In this document: piece after piece, positions 12,101 through 25,234 of the stretch
Layout: each line of letters starts with the position of its first letter
Numbering within the stretch: the first letter of the stretch is position 1
From: Phalacrocorax aristotelis
Taxonomy: Eukaryota; Chordata; Aves; Suliformes; Phalacrocoracidae
DNA length: 64,000 nucleotides
Direction of reading: 5' to 3'
Assembly: GCF_949628215.1 (NCBI RefSeq)
Contig: NC_134277.1
Span: 28,409,058 to 28,473,057 of the forward strand
Position numbers and translations under genes: made by a program
Notes under the pieces: model-generated
What the model saw: only the letters and a program-made list of their open reading frames with translations
Told to the model about the DNA's origin: nothing
The model's database searches: none

Positions 12101-14390
12101 TCTGTGAGAACAAAGTCCTTCCAGGCTCAACATGTAGGTGTTTAGGCCTCATCCTCAAAGCTGGCTTAGACAGCTAAGCCCTACTTAGGTGCCTAAGGTC
12201 CCGTCCCCTCCTCCCTCTGAAACAATCAATGAGACTGGATTTTATGTACCCAATAGTAAATAAAATGGCAGACTAGTCTACCTATTTTGTTGGTTTCAAG
12301 CTTGCCTGCACAAGCCCTTCTGCTGAAGCCATCAGAATATATCAAATCTTGTTGGAGAGATGAGCACAGGAGTGACCTCTGCAGTAACCTGAAGTGTATA
12401 TGTTCCATGCTTCCTGTAGCATCAAGGAGTACATGCCACCCTCCTGATTAGCAGTTAATTTGGCTCTCTAGTGCTAAAACAATACTGCACTTCCACAGCT
12501 GTAACTGGAAAGCACAACTGGTCTGATTAGAAGCTATTCTGATCCTTCCATAAACTAGGCACGGAAGAAAATCTGTAGGATGCCAAACATCCAGTCACAG
12601 TTGGATTTTTTTACACATCTTTACTTTTTCTGTGTAGATGTTCTCTGGGCATCTTGTTTCATCCGCTTAGATGAGATCCATCTCCTTATATTTAGCTGTC
12701 TAAGAGTTGGACATCTAGGATAACTCAGTTGTCTATGCCTCCTTTACAGTTATGGAGTAGATATTCACTTCCAGAAACATGTCACCATACCATAACGAAG
12801 AAATCTGAATTAGCTATCTCTGAAAACAGTACAGTCTGTCTTTCTCCACTGACTGAAGTGGGAGTCTAGACAAGTAGTCAGTCTAAACATACTACTTTGG
12901 GATTGCAGAACAAACACTGGTTTTTGTGTATTGGATCATGGTGCATTGTCAAATCTTTCTCAAGGGCATCTGAGGTTACTCATGTAACATTTCTTGTGTG
13001 CATCAAAAATGACACCGTCAAATGGAGCCAACTTCTGAGAACAGATCTGAGAAGAGCTCTCAGAAGAGAGAGCCATTGGGCAGACTGCTTGGGTGTCTCA
13101 CCCGGCGATCAAACCTCATGTGGCTTCTCTCCATGAAGGAGCACTACTTGTCATTCAGTATTCCTCCCTCAGAAAAAGTTGTGTGTGGTGGGAAAGAAGA
13201 AATGAGTACTTGTGTTGTCTCAAAAGGTGTGGCTTGTTTAGGAGGTTAGGCTTGATCACCATGGTTGTCTGAATAAGGAGCAATGAGAAATGAGAGCATT
13301 TTGATCTGCCTGCCACTCTGTAAGGGGTAACAGGAGGTTGTTTCATTGTTCCTCCAGCATAATGTACAAGGATGATTTGTAATGAGGCAGAATCTAGGCT
13401 AAATATCTCTTGCTGTAATACTTTGCCTTCAGATAGCTTAAGAGGTAATCTGCAGTGGGTATGCCTGCTGTAAATCAGAGGCTATGTCTTTGCATTTGGA
13501 AGTCACTATTATTATGTTAAATGGTGTATGCTTGCATAGTACAAGTATGGCATTTGGAAAGAAGTAATTTCACCTCAGAGTGGAAGTTTCCCTGGGGCAC
13601 AAATCTTCAACTGTGAAATTTTGTATGCTACTTTGACAAACGCATGCCCAGTGGGCATGTGCCAAATTATGCCTTTGAAGCCATGGAAGCCTGGCTGTGG
13701 GAACCTAGAACCTTGAAGAGTTTCTCAAGGGAGAGGAAGCAGAGCCAGCTGGATTCATTTTCTATAGACAGAAATGTAATTGTTACCTAGTAGCTACTAC
13801 ATCAGAAAATAAGTCATTTCAGAGACCTGGAACATGCTGGCGTGAAGCCCTTGTTAGAGGAGTTGGGTGGCAGCCTGACTGTGACCCGTCCAGATCCCTC
13901 TCTTCACAGTCTTTTTAACTCCAGTATCTACTGCCACTGTAAAATGTGATCATAAGAACCAACACATAGTTGTCATTACTCAGCACCTACGAACAAACTG
14001 TAAATATTCTGCTTTTGAGTGCAAACCAGCTGAGCAAAGAAGAGTTTCTCTAGAGCTAATGTATATCATTACAGCAGACTTCAGACATGAAACTAAATCT
14101 ATGTAGGAAGATTGATGTACAGCCTCTTCTGCAAGAAGCAGTTTATTCTCACAACCTGGGGTGTATCTTCCTCATTCTCTGAGACGTAACCTTGTAGCCC
14201 TGAGGGGCAGGCTCCTCTTTGTGGTAGCAAATGCCTGTCTTCTGCTCCTTTTCTGAGTTCATCCTTCTCCAGTGCTGTCAAGAAGGTCCTACGTCACCCT
14301 TAACCCACACAGACAAATACATGTGTTATTTTGTCTGTCCACCAAAAAAGATAAAAAACTGGAGTAAAACATTGCCCTAACAGTAGGAAG
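9165..14390. other. Gene-free AT-rich stretch
   Basis: No exon or RNA gene is supported. A palindromic AT-rich patch of TTAATTAA repeats lies at about 11837-11880. A stretch near 12140-12195 has the TTAGGTGCCTAA motif seen in old amniote interspersed repeats, but the match is too short to name a family. Confidence 0.4.
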
Positions 14391-14411
14391 TGTGTGTGTG
14401 TGTGTGTGTGT
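14391..14411. repeat. (TG)n microsatellite
   Basis: About ten uninterrupted TG units. Confidence 0.95.
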
Positions 14412-15309
14412 AGTGTGAAATAATGTCACATGTTACTGTACTATTAAGACTTTGTCTCTCTTCCAAAGTCTTTATAAAAATAGCACTTCAGATAATAACA
14501 AAAATTCCTACTGAGGGAAATTACCTAGTGAAAGGAGGCTCAGGATATAGCTTTATCACTACTCTGAGCTCAGAGCTAATTGGCAGACAACAAAGCTTAC
14601 AAACCCATAAGTTGATTGCTGCCTTCTGCTTTTCTCCTCTGACAAACAAGCACACCTCTCCCTCTATTACTCTTGTGATTAATTTTTACTTGGACGCAGA
14701 GCTCAGATAAGATCAGTCCATCATTATATTGGACTCTGTACCAACATGGAGTGAGAGCATCTCCACTCTACAGCTTACAGTGTGGACAAAGAAGGGAGAA
14801 GAGGGAGGTAAAGGTTCCTCCTTTTTTACATGGGAAACAAATGCTCTGATCCACAGAGATATTTAGGTGCTTTGCTGATTTTGATCTAATAGGTCAGACT
14901 CACAACCACATTAAAATACCTTCGAGCATCAGTTAATCTGCTGTTTCCATGCACATCCTCTTCCTGGACAGTAAGGGCGAAGTATCTAGACCTGTTTCAC
15001 TACAGGTTAAATTGGCACTGTGATTGTATGCCCAGAATTGCTACCAAAAACCTATTCCTGCAGAGTGACCTGCATTGGGGAACTGGTGAATATTAAAAAC
15101 AATCCAGCAAAAAAGAAAAACAAAACCCCCTCCCATATTTTAAACCAAATAAGTTGCCTTCTCAGGGGTACAATCTCATGGCAGCAAAGTTGGTTGCACT
15201 GGCTTCATTTGATCATATAACTACACTTTGGGTCCCATCAGCCTGTGTTTGCCCTGGGGTAAGAGTGCACACAAGGACAGACACTGCTGTTCAGCTGAGA
15301 CACAATAGC

Positions 15310-15440
15310 TTGTTAAATTGTCATAAACTGATCATAAGTCTGAGTCCCAAAAGGCTTACCCGAGGTCACTCAGCAGTTTGGGACACACCCAGTGACTGAA
15401 CAACATCTCCGGAGTCCAGCCTAGTGTCAAATACAATGGC
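15310..15440 (+). repeat. Possible ancient MIR-like SINE core
   Basis: The segment around CCGAGGTCACTCAGCAG, followed by a GACACACCC-GACTGAAC stretch and a GGAGTCCAG block, resembles the core region of MIR/CORE-SINE elements. The order and spacing fit, but identity is low and no tail is visible. The assignment is tentative. Confidence 0.35.
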
Positions 15441-16059
15441 ACTTTTCCTCTCTAATTGTGACCAATTGTCACTGTCTTCTGGTGGGCGTAACCAGGAGAA
15501 AATGGACATGGGAATGAACTGGGACTGTCCAGTGAGCCCTTCCATTTTCAGTTGAGGCATGTTGGCAAGGCTTCATCAGGAAAACTCCATGGTTCTGCCA
15601 GGTCCTGTCTCTCCAAAGACAACGAATGATAAAATATTGTTGAGTAACTCAGAGAAAAGGTCCTGTGATAGATGTAGGTGTTGCCACCAGACAACATGTT
15701 TCAGGGAGAGTGGACATCAGCTGCAGAAATAAAAAGCATTTTTGACCCTGGAGAAGCTCGTTCAATTCAATGCCTTCCTTTCCTGTGCATCAGAGTGGCA
15801 GAGTGCTATGGTTAGTGCTACCCAGAGCATAGTTTATTAGCATTATATTGATCTGAAAAGCAACTAACATGGGAGATGTAAAAATGAAATAGCGGGGCAG
15901 GGGGATCCAGTGTTGGAGGAACACTGCTTTCCACAAGCCATGTAAACCCTAATTAATAGACAAAGGGTTCTATTCTTCGCCTGTGTTTAACTCCCCCCTC
16001 TTGCTTCTCTTCCTTTTAACCATACTCCTTTTCCCCCTCCAATTTGCAGTAGCATATAC

Positions 16060-16125
16060 AGGGCTTGACGAAAGCCCACACAAATCAATGGCAACACTCC
16101 CATTGACTTCAATGGGCTTTGTAAC
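16060..16125. repeat. Possible fragment of an ancient amniote interspersed repeat
   Basis: This contains CCATTGACTTCAATGGGC flanked by AAGCCCACACAAATCAATGG. The motif recurs in weaker form near 55870 and 63577. It is familiar from old dispersed repeats of birds, turtles and crocodilians. I cannot name the family with certainty. Confidence 0.3.
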
Positions 16126-16129
16126 AAGC

Positions 16130-19100
16130 AAAGAGAGAAGAGAATAGGTGATTATTTTTCCTTTCCAAATGACGAGCCCCCCCAAGTAAAACAATCCATA
16201 CAGTAGTCGTAAGTGCTTTATAATGTGCAGCGCATGGGCATAATTACTCCAAATGTCTAAACAGCTAGCAGCAGTTGGTCTCTCTAATGCTTGGGAAATT
16301 ATTTTAAATAGACTTCATATCTACAAAATTGGATTTTTTTAGATTGTAAATACCTAGGGTCAAATCTTGGCAGTTGTTACCAGCATATCTGCACTGACTT
16401 CAAAAAGGATAGCCAATTCATGCATACAGAAGAACTGGCCCAAACCAGCACTTGCTGCACAGTCAAAATTATTTTGATATCCATAAGCAGTTCTCTCAAA
16501 GCCATAAATGTAGGGTCAACCCTGCTGTTGCCCTTCAGCCAATTATCTAGGCATGATCTTGATTAATGACTCACCTGCCTCTTCTTTGAATTCAAGCAGA
16601 CTATCATTCTGTGTCTCTACAACAACTCCATCTATCTTCCCTACTCTATAACAGAGTACAAAAACATTCCTGCACCTCTTCCTCTTGATTCACTGATGTA
16701 AGGACTCTACTGTGAAGAGTAAAAATCCCAGGTATATTTAAAAAGTTATTTTCTTTTCCCTCATCACTGCCTGCAAGTCTGTATGCTTAACAAAGTGCTA
16801 TGACACAGAGGAAAAACATCTGCCACTAATTTAGTGTACTAGCATGCTCTGGACATCTAGAACATCTTTGTTCTGAAAAGCTGCATACTTTTTTGGCAAT
16901 ACTTGGATGAAAATGATCCAACTGTATCGAAGTTTAGGTCACATGCAAATGCTTTTATTCAAAATGGTGTATGGAATATTATCTTTCTAATCCTTCCACT
17001 AAAATATGATTTGTGGCTGTTCTTCAGAACGTCTGCCTGATTAAACATCCTTGAAAAAAAAAACATGCATGGGATTGTAATAAAGAAAAATAAAAAGGTT
17101 TCTTTTAATCAGTAATTAAGTAGCAATTAAGCATAATTATTACAATTTGTATCTAATTTATAATATCTGTAGAATGAACAGATGCAATTTATCTTCTAGT
17201 AGTCAACAGCATTTGGCTTAAGCAAAGCCACCTTACACTTTCCTTCACATTTACACCAGAAAATGACACTGTGGATGGTGAGCAAATGTGCCTTTGCCAA
17301 GGGGTGGGAACATCCAGCTGCGGGGTAGGAAACGCTCAGTCAGCTGGAAGCATTTTCACAAAGATACCTGTAAGGTTTTCCTACTGTCTTCAGCAGAGGA
17401 ATCTTGCCTTTAAGTCAAGTGATAAAAATCTTCAAGTTTTTAACCTCAGGTATGAGGAGCTCTCACTTTTGTGTAGCTGGTACAGTAACCCTGTTCCATG
17501 CTGCAATTGACCTTTGCAATATGTACCCATATGCTTCTTTCTATAAAATATGATTAAAATTGGACAAGTCATTTTCATGTGGTGGTTGCAGGGAGTTCTT
17601 CATTAACAGGCTAGGAAAAATTATTTAATTTACTGAGTTACTGAGTAGCTCACAGAGAAAAGAAGTTTTAATTACAACCTCTAGGTTAATTTTCTTTAAC
17701 TTTACAGTTTTTAAATACTTAGGAAACATGGGCACGATCTTGGATTGTCTGGAGACAGCCAATCTGACTACTTTCTGCCAGGAATGCTTTCAAATAAGAC
17801 TATTATGCAACTTTCTCTGTTGTCTGACCTTGCATAAGATCCATCTGAGCCACACGTTACTTGATTGTAAAAAATTAGTCTTCACATGCAGCTGATTACC
17901 ATAGAGCTGTGTTTGGAAGGTTAGGTGACCCATGGCTATAAAAATACCTTAGAAAGTTCTCTGGAATCACTCAGTATAAAGCAGATACATTTACAGACCA
18001 GAAGCTTCACCATTTGTGCAACAATAGCAAATTCATACAACAGGCCTCTTGCAAAGGTGACCATATGAATCTGGTTCAGAGAGAAGTAAAAACTGTACAT
18101 TTGATGGATCTGCAATGTCATTCAAGCTCATAAGGCTGAATGCACATGCCCTGCCCGTACCCTGATGCCATACCAGGCTGAGAGTTGCTGCCCCAAGTAT
18201 TCCTGCCACTTGGGAAAGAAGATGCCCAAAGGGAGCTGCAAACATGCTCAGAAGGACCTGCAATAAAGTAGGGTACTAGTATTAGATCTGACCAGCCTGA
18301 AACCAGAATTGCTTGGGACTTGAAAAGGCAAAAGAACCTGTTGAGATATTAAAATATAGCTTGTTCAAGCCAGCATTACTTTGGTGAACAAAACAGGTCT
18401 GTAGTTTTCCCAGAGACAGAAGCCTCACATAGTCTGTGGGACCTGTAAAGTGAAGATTCCATGGGTTTCTTACCCCTTGCAGGAACAATGTAAGTCTGTT
18501 AAAAAGATTGTTATAGAGCAAAAACCTTAGGGTTTTAAACTGGAGTCCATGGTTTCCTGATGGAATGTACCATTAAAACCTAGCCATTTTAAAGTGTTAA
18601 TAAGGAGACAGGTGCATATTCAAATGTTTATCTCTTTAATTTTCCAACGCCTAATCTCTTAAATGAGCGCAATCAGAAAAGAGGCATTCTAATTCTCTTG
18701 TGGGGAAGAGAAGGCGCCAGAGATCAAGTGATAACCAAGCTGTGTCTCAAGCCATTCTCATGAGACTTTGGCTGTGCTTGAACCCAAATTGGAGAGAAGA
18801 GATTTTTTAGGCACTGCGTCTGCCAGAATTCAAACAGCAGACATACTTTTGCTCTCCTGGCACACATCCAAACTATGGACAACCTTAGTTTCAAAAAAGC
18901 TTTATAAAGATGTCATGCTTGCTTATTTTGCTTTTATTTACATAAAGATCTTTCTCACACATATATACCTCGAAGCTAAAAGAACAATAAGACTGTGAAG
19001 TTAGTCACTCAGAAGGTAGAAAGTGCCAGACGTGAGGTTACATATGCAACTCAAATTCAGTTCCGTATGTGAGCTCATGATTAGACATGTTTTAATTACA

Positions 19101-19980
19101 TGGCCACATACCCTTTGTCCACAGGACAAAGACAGTGTGAGCTTGCCTTATTAGAGAAGCAAAGAGTAATATCATGTCCTCTGCTGGACAGTCCTGACGG
19201 AAGACAGAATTACCAGGTCTGCATGGCAAGAAATGGGTCGAACGACCCAGCTCTGCCCTGGATGGTGAAGGTGGGAGGCTGTGAAATGCCCTGCTGCCAT
19301 GTCAACAGGTTCCTTTCCTCCGCCGTGCCAGGAACCTCCTGCACAGACATGTGAAGAGAAAGGGAGGTTGCAGGCTAGGACTGCAGCAGCATGGCATGCT
19401 ACACACCATCAAGGGAATCACTAACAAAAAAGGGCAGACTGCAGCCAAGGTTTCTCCCTACCCTGTGACCCATTTTGTTTTCCGTGGCAATCTGGTTCAC
19501 ATTACCAGTACAGTACTGACAAAGTTGGTTTTCTTGGGTTTTCTGCCATTTGCTGGCAGTTCCACAACTTTTGTCACCTCTTCTCTAAATTTTCCTTTGT
19601 TCAGCCTTGTGCCTTTGAAACTTAATACCCAGGTCTAGTTATCTTTGCTTTTCTAGCCCTTCAAACAAAGTAGTCACTATCTGGTAAGCAAGCATGGACT
19701 CATCTAGGCCTGAAGTTTTCTTAAACAAAAGACCCCCAAATAATTGCTACGACTCTCATCATGTGCTGCCTGAAAATAGGCTAGCACCCTCTCAACTGCA
19801 GTGGGGATTACAGATATTTGGTTTGACTTCTACAATCACTTCAATGTGTGGGTGTTGGCTTCCTTGAACCCAAGTCAAGTCACCACATTACAGATGGCGG
19901 GGGGCGGGAAGCCCAGACAGAGGCTCTCATCTCCCAGATAATATCTGGGTACTGGGCCGGAGCGGCTTTAATCTCACCTC
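16130..19980. other. Gene-free stretch leading into the DLX GC-rich domain
   Basis: No gene is recognisable. The AT content falls towards the right edge, where the first CpG-rich block starts. Confidence 0.4.
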
Positions 19981-19999
19981 TCGAGTCATAATTTATCCC

Positions 20000-20665
20000 T
20001 TTCTATTGCCAGTGAGGCACCCGGCGAGGGAAGCCCGGACTTCCCCGAGGAAGCTCCCCTGCACAGCGCTCTCTTCCCCGGCGGGGCCTACCCGGCCAGG
20101 GCACCCCAATTGCTGCAGGCATTGCGCTGCAGGCATTGCCCACCAGGCATCAGAGCGGGACCCGTGTCACTCCCCACCGCTTGCACCAGCCACAACGCTC
20201 GGGGACCCGGCGGCGAATGGGCGGCCCGCAGAGACCTGAGGAGGGTGTAGTCAAAGGCGGCCCGCCCCTGCGGGCCGGGCCCCGTACGGCGCCCCAGGTC
20301 AGGGCCCGGGCCGGCGGCAGGAGGCCGATGGCGGCCGCTGGGGCCGCGCTGAGGCGGGGCGGCGGAGCCCGGCCGCCGCCGCGGGCGGGGGAGGCGGCAC
20401 TTTCCCCGGCGCGGCGGGTGTGCGCCGCCCGCCAGGCGCCAGGCCCGCAGGGCCCGGGAAGCGCCCCCAGGTGCGCCGCTCCCGGGGCCCCGCCGCCGCT
20501 CCCCGGCAGCCCGGCGGCGGCGGGCCGAGCGGGCCGGCTCCGCTCCGCCGCCCGGGGCCCGCCCCGAGCAGGGGATGCGGCCCCCCGGGGCTCCCGCCGC
20601 GGGTGGGTGCCCGCGGCCCGGGACCGCTCCCCCGGGTGGGTGGAAGAGCCGGGCACGGCCGGCCT
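20000..20665. other. Orphan CpG island
   Basis: This is a very GC-rich, CpG-dense block of roughly 650 bp with no DLX exon in or beside it, about 13 kb upstream of the DLX6 start. Long overlapping open frames on both strands follow from the lack of AT-rich stop codons and are not genes. The island abuts an AT-rich putative regulatory block at 20680. It may be an enhancer-associated island or the promoter of a non-coding transcript; boundaries are by eye. Confidence 0.6.
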
Positions 20666-20679
20666 CGCACCTAATCTAA

Positions 20680-21560
20680 CAGCAGCTGTGATTAGGCTTC
20701 GTTGTTATTTGCGCGCTGATCTTTTCGGCTGAAGGGAGATTTAAAAATCAATAGTCAAGCCGCATGCCTGACTGCTTTGGCGCTTATGGAAAAGCTGTTG
20801 GCCAAGGCCAATAAATCGATCCTCCTTTTTCTTTCTCTGTCCTGTTTGTTCCTTTCCCATCTCCAGAATCTTCTTCCCTGCAGAAGGGAACCACATCTAA
20901 CAAGGAGCCGCTTTGAAATACGTTGCCCTTGAAGCCGACGTGCTAATTATAGCCTAATAAGAGGCAAAACGCGGTCGAAATGACATAGTGAACAAATCCA
21001 AGCTGATCAAATTTAGAATGTCATCAAATATATTATGGTCGCTTAAAATCCTATGTTTGAGAGGACGCTGCGTAATCTTCTAAACCCCATGACTCACTGG
21101 CACCAGCCTTCGCTCAGAGAAGTCAAGTTAGAATTCATTTAAAGTTATTTTGCGGTAACCGGGCTCTCAGACCTCTGAGAGTTTTTACAGCCCCAGTTGA
21201 GGTATGCCCAATATTTCCAGCCTGACACAGCAGCAGCCTACGGAGGGAACAAGTAAGTGAAATGGAAGTGTTTAACAGGCTTCACACGTTTCATTTATTT
21301 GGATTTGAACTGAGGAGCTGAGCCGAGCCTTGAATCACCAGCGAAGGAAGAGCATAATTACTTGTCATTATATTCATTCCGATTTATAAATAATGTTTCT
21401 GGCTTTATTTTATTCAATGCTTAATTTAAAAATAATGATTAAAAATTAGCCCTTAGGCTACGTGCTGGATTATAGCCAGATGCGTTATTACTTCTCCTTG
21501 GGACTCCGGAAATTTCTAAATGGACTGGGAGGGAAAATGAAGATTTCCCACTCAATTAGG
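20680..21560. promoter_or_regulatory. Candidate conserved non-coding enhancer block
   Basis: This AT-rich stretch follows the CpG island abruptly and is dense in homeodomain and related motifs (GCTAATTATAGCC near 20940, AATAAATCGAT, AAATCAATAG, several TTTAAA/TTAAAA). It has no repeat character and keeps scattered CpGs in an AT-rich context, a look typical of deeply conserved developmental enhancers. Target genes by position would be DLX6 and DLX5. The call is inference without an alignment. Confidence 0.4.
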
Positions 21561-21569
21561 TATGATGGA

Positions 21570-22620
21570 AGGACAGCGCTATGGCTTAAGCATTTCGGGT
21601 TTTAATTGTTCCGAAAGGAGGAGGCATTTCACCAGAATCAACACGTAAATGTTGGGAGGAATCCCGCTTGCCGGAAGGTGATGGTGCCCGTCTGTGGTCT
21701 CCTCCTCCCGCCTGGCAGGCAGCGCTGCCTGCCTGGGTCTCTCTGTATACACACACACGCAGACGTAAGGAAATCGTAGGTGGCTGCATATCTGCACACA
21801 CACACACGTAAAATTCTCTAATATGTTTATATGTTCGGTGGCTGGAACAGCAGCAAAATAAGTGTTCCCTGATTTAGAGCACTTCCCAGGCGCTCCAAAC
21901 ACTGATGAACCAAAATCCTTATGTAGAAAATGAATAGTTCCCTCGCATACACACACCCCCAAAAAAGAGAAAAGGAAGACGAAGATAGAGAGAAAGAAAG
22001 GAGAGGAGAGGGGAACTCGATTTATTCTCATTTGTTTATCTCTAGATTTTTTCCCCCCTTTCTGCAAATTCATTTGAATAGCTTTCAAGCTGCAAAATGG
22101 AAATGTGGCTCCTGCCCTCTATTTCAGCAGCAGCGTCCTGGCAACAGAGCAATTTTCTATCATCAAGGATAAATGGCATCGAACAGAACATTCTGATAAA
22201 AAAGAAAAAAAAAGCTTTAGCCCAAGAAGCCCATGATTGCTGCCCTTCCTGTCTGTCATCCCTTTACAAAATCCTCTCCTCCAAACCTGAGCTGCATGCT
22301 GTCAGAGCTAATAATGTCTTCTAAAGAAAAGGGGAAGAAACAGCATTCATGCACAATGTTCCCATTTATTACATAGAGTGCTTATTTAAAAATTGCAAAT
22401 ATCTTTGTTTGGTTCACTGCAAATTAAAACGAAGATGTAGGAAGTTACACGATGCAACAATTATTCATGTCACAGCACAGCATCAAACCCTCGTATCTTG
22501 CTTTTCTATTGGTTAATATGTGTGTTTGTGTGCGTGTGCCTGTGCATGCGTTCTGTGTAACGCAGGGAATATCCCTTGTTGTGAAAATAAAAACCACTTC
22601 AGGTAAGTCTGTGTTTTGTT
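21570..22620. other. Mixed non-coding stretch with short CA tracts
   Basis: No gene was found. Short CA/CACG tracts occur at about 21751-21762 and 21797-21808, and an AT-rich segment at 22340-22450 could be regulatory. Confidence 0.35.
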
Positions 22621-22630
22621 GTTTTAGAGC

Positions 22631-22652
22631 GGGGGGGTGGGGGGGGGGGGGG
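22631..22652. repeat. G-rich homopolymer tract
   Basis: Two G runs are separated by one T, giving a near-continuous 22-base G tract that could fold as a quadruplex. Confidence 0.9.
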
Positions 22653-22689
22653 AGTCATTACTGATAGGCAGGAGGAAGAGGCTGTGCGT

Positions 22690-23335
22690 GTGCCTCTTTG
22701 CGGTTCCGCAGGGGGTTAAGCCCCGGGACTCTCACGCCGCCTGTCGGGGGGGCTGCTTGGGAACGGGATGTTTGGCTGGGCTCTCCCGCTGCACCCTGTG
22801 CCGGAACCGCCGCTGACCTCCGCGACACTCCCGCAAAGGCGCTCCGCGGCGCCGGTGCCTCCGGGCTGGCGGCTGGCGCCGGGGGGCTGGTGCTCCCTGG
22901 CTGTGAAAGGACCCTCCACAGTAAATAATGCTGCAGGAACGTCCGTCCGAGCGGCTCTGCGGTGTTCAGACATTATTTTGGTGAAGGGTGTGGGGGGGAT
23001 TAACACCGCAGGGCGCGGTGGCGGGAGCGCCCCACCGCCCTGGGCGAGGAGCAGGACGGCGAAGCAGCCCGAGCGGGACACGCCGCGGGGTGCCGGGGGG
23101 CGGCGGGGCCCCTTCCGCGCACATGAGGGCTGGGGCAGGAGGGAAGGAGCGAGGGCGGCCGCCCGCACCCCGGCACCCGGGGCGGGCAGGAGCGTAACGT
23201 GGGGATCCCCGAGGGGCTTCGCCCGCGCCGCCCCTCGCGCCCGGCTGTTACGGCCGTTAGGGCCGTTGAGGCCCGCCGCCGCGCGCATGCCCCGCGCCGC
23301 GGTCACGTGCGGACGGCGGTGAGGGCCGTGAGGAG
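22690..23335. other. CpG island
   Basis: A GC-rich, CpG-dense block with no recognisable exon. Frames up to about 260 codons exist on both strands but are overlapping, low-complexity Arg/Pro/Gly/Ala readings. Confidence 0.55.
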
Positions 23336-23789
23336 AGGCTGCAGGTCCGCCCGCGGTGCACGGCCTATCAGCCCCCCCAGGAACAAGCAAACAAACAAAG
23401 GCCCCAACACACCGGTTTAAGAAAGCCGGGGTCGGGCCTCCCGCCGGGGGCCCGGTTTTCCTCCTTCCCTTGTCCTCACGCACCTGGGCTGCCACAGCAC
23501 TGTCTCCTGCCTCGCATGGTGCGGGAGGCTCCCAGCCCCGTCTAGCAAGAACCTGCGACGTTTAAACCAGCCTCCTGAAAACTTGTGTAAACTTATTTTA
23601 CCCACGGGCCACAGGCCACCTGACGAAAAAATAATAATAAAAAAAAAATCCGAAGAGACAAAACGTGAATCATTTTCCTCATTTTTTTCATCCATATATG
23701 CGCATATAAAATTTAGCGGACCCTTTCAAGTTTGTTTTAAATGCGGCAGCGAAGTCCGTGAAAGACTTCTTGCCTTATTCTAGCTGCGG

Positions 23790-24075
23790 GCTGCAGGCAG
23801 ACCATTTGATTTATTTCCATTTTTCAAAGGAATGGAGAAAGTCGTCCGATTAGTGGTGGTATTATTATAATCTCCATTCTTAAACCTTGAAAGACCCTTG
23901 TAAACAATCGGCTCCTTCTCCCAGCCCGGTTCCCACCGCCGTTTAGGAATGACTGGAAGATTAATGAGGCTTTTTTAGCAACACCTGTCTTTTTAAGCTG
24001 TCGACACCACCAATTAATACTTTTAATTACCACTACAAGGAAACTAACCAGAACCTTTCTGATTTGATTTGGCAG
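23790..24075. promoter_or_regulatory. Candidate conserved non-coding element
   Basis: An AT-rich, non-repetitive block between two CpG islands. It carries CCAATTAATACTTTTAATTA near 24010-24030 (two TAATT-type homeodomain sites), GATTAGTGG and AGATTAATGAGG. It resembles DLX-locus enhancers in composition. No alignment was possible. Confidence 0.35.
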
Positions 24076-24079
24076 CTGA

Positions 24080-25230
24080 ATTTTAGACCCAAACGCGGGG
24101 CCGGGGGGGGGGGCGGTCGTGCTGCGGGTTTGCTTTCCCTCGGGCGGGACGGGGGTATTACTGGGGGGGGGGGGAGGCCTTTGTTTTCAGTTTATTTCGC
24201 TTCGCTTTTCCCCCCGCCTTTGGAAACATTTTGCCGTCCCTTTCGAGAAGAAGAAAAGAACAGCCCTGGCTCTGGACCCCGGAGCACACGAGTTCCCCGG
24301 CTCCCCGACAGCCGGCCTCCCGCACCGGGGATGGCGGGGGGAAAGGCCGTAGGGAGTGAGCGAGCAGCCCCTGAGGCAAAAGTTACCATAGGGAGAACCA
24401 GTGCGGGGCGGGGGGACCCGCACTGAATTCGGGGCAGTTTTTACGAGTTATTTCAAGGGCAGAGCGAGTGCCCGGCCAGGGGAGACGGGCCGGAGCGGGG
24501 GCGGCGGCACCGAGCCCCTGGGGCGGCGGGACGGGGTCCGAGCGCTGGGCGGGAGCTCCGCTCTCACCTCGGGGCCGGGCCGTTCCCTTCCCGCACTCCC
24601 GTTACCTCGGGGGTCCCTGATCCTCCTTTGAATAAGCGAACGAACGGTCGAGCGGGAGATGGGGTAAAAACTTGAACAGAAAGTGTGTTTTCCGTTCCGG
24701 CGGCACGGGTGCCATCAGAAGTCCACAGACACCCGTGAAGGGGGCCGGCGGGGCGCCATCCCCTCTTTCTCCAGAGATGCCCTTTCGGCCGCAGGCTGTG
24801 CGGGTCTGCATGCCCGCTTCCAGACCAGCCCGAAGCGCCAGCAAATGGGGCTGCCAGCGGACCCAGACCTTCGCCGGGTGGGGGCGGGGGTGTGTGCGAA
24901 GGACGTGATCAAACCTTGCCCCCCCCACACGTGTTCCCCAAGGCAACGTGAAGTGGGCAGCAGCGTGCGGAAGCGGAGCGGGATCACCCAGCTCGGGGAT
25001 CCCCACCCCGGCCCACCCTCGGTGGGCTTCTCCCCCAGCCCGCAGCTCCGGCGTGTGCATCGCCGGGAGTTCCTCCGACCGAAAGTCCGGAGCTGGGAAG
25101 CAGAAAGCCCTGGTCCTTGGGTTAAAGGGACACCTCCCCGCCGGGCAAAGCACCCCGCGCTGCTCCTTCTCTGCTCCCCTTTGTGTTATCTCACGCTGCC
25201 CAGGCCTCGCAGAGTTGTGCCGTAAAGGCG
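24080..25230. other. CpG island block
   Basis: GC-rich sequence with G-runs at its left edge (24103-24175). No exon is recognised; long open frames on both strands reflect composition. Confidence 0.5.
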
Positions 25231-25234
25231 ATGT

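Noticed and set aside
1-20000. Exons of the neighbouring SEM1 gene
   Set aside because: In other vertebrates SEM1 lies on this side of DLX6, but I found no frame resembling its short acidic protein here.
20136-20732. Long open frames on both strands in the 20-kb CpG island
   Set aside because: Pro/Arg/Gly/Ala-rich readings in several overlapping frames are compositional artefacts.
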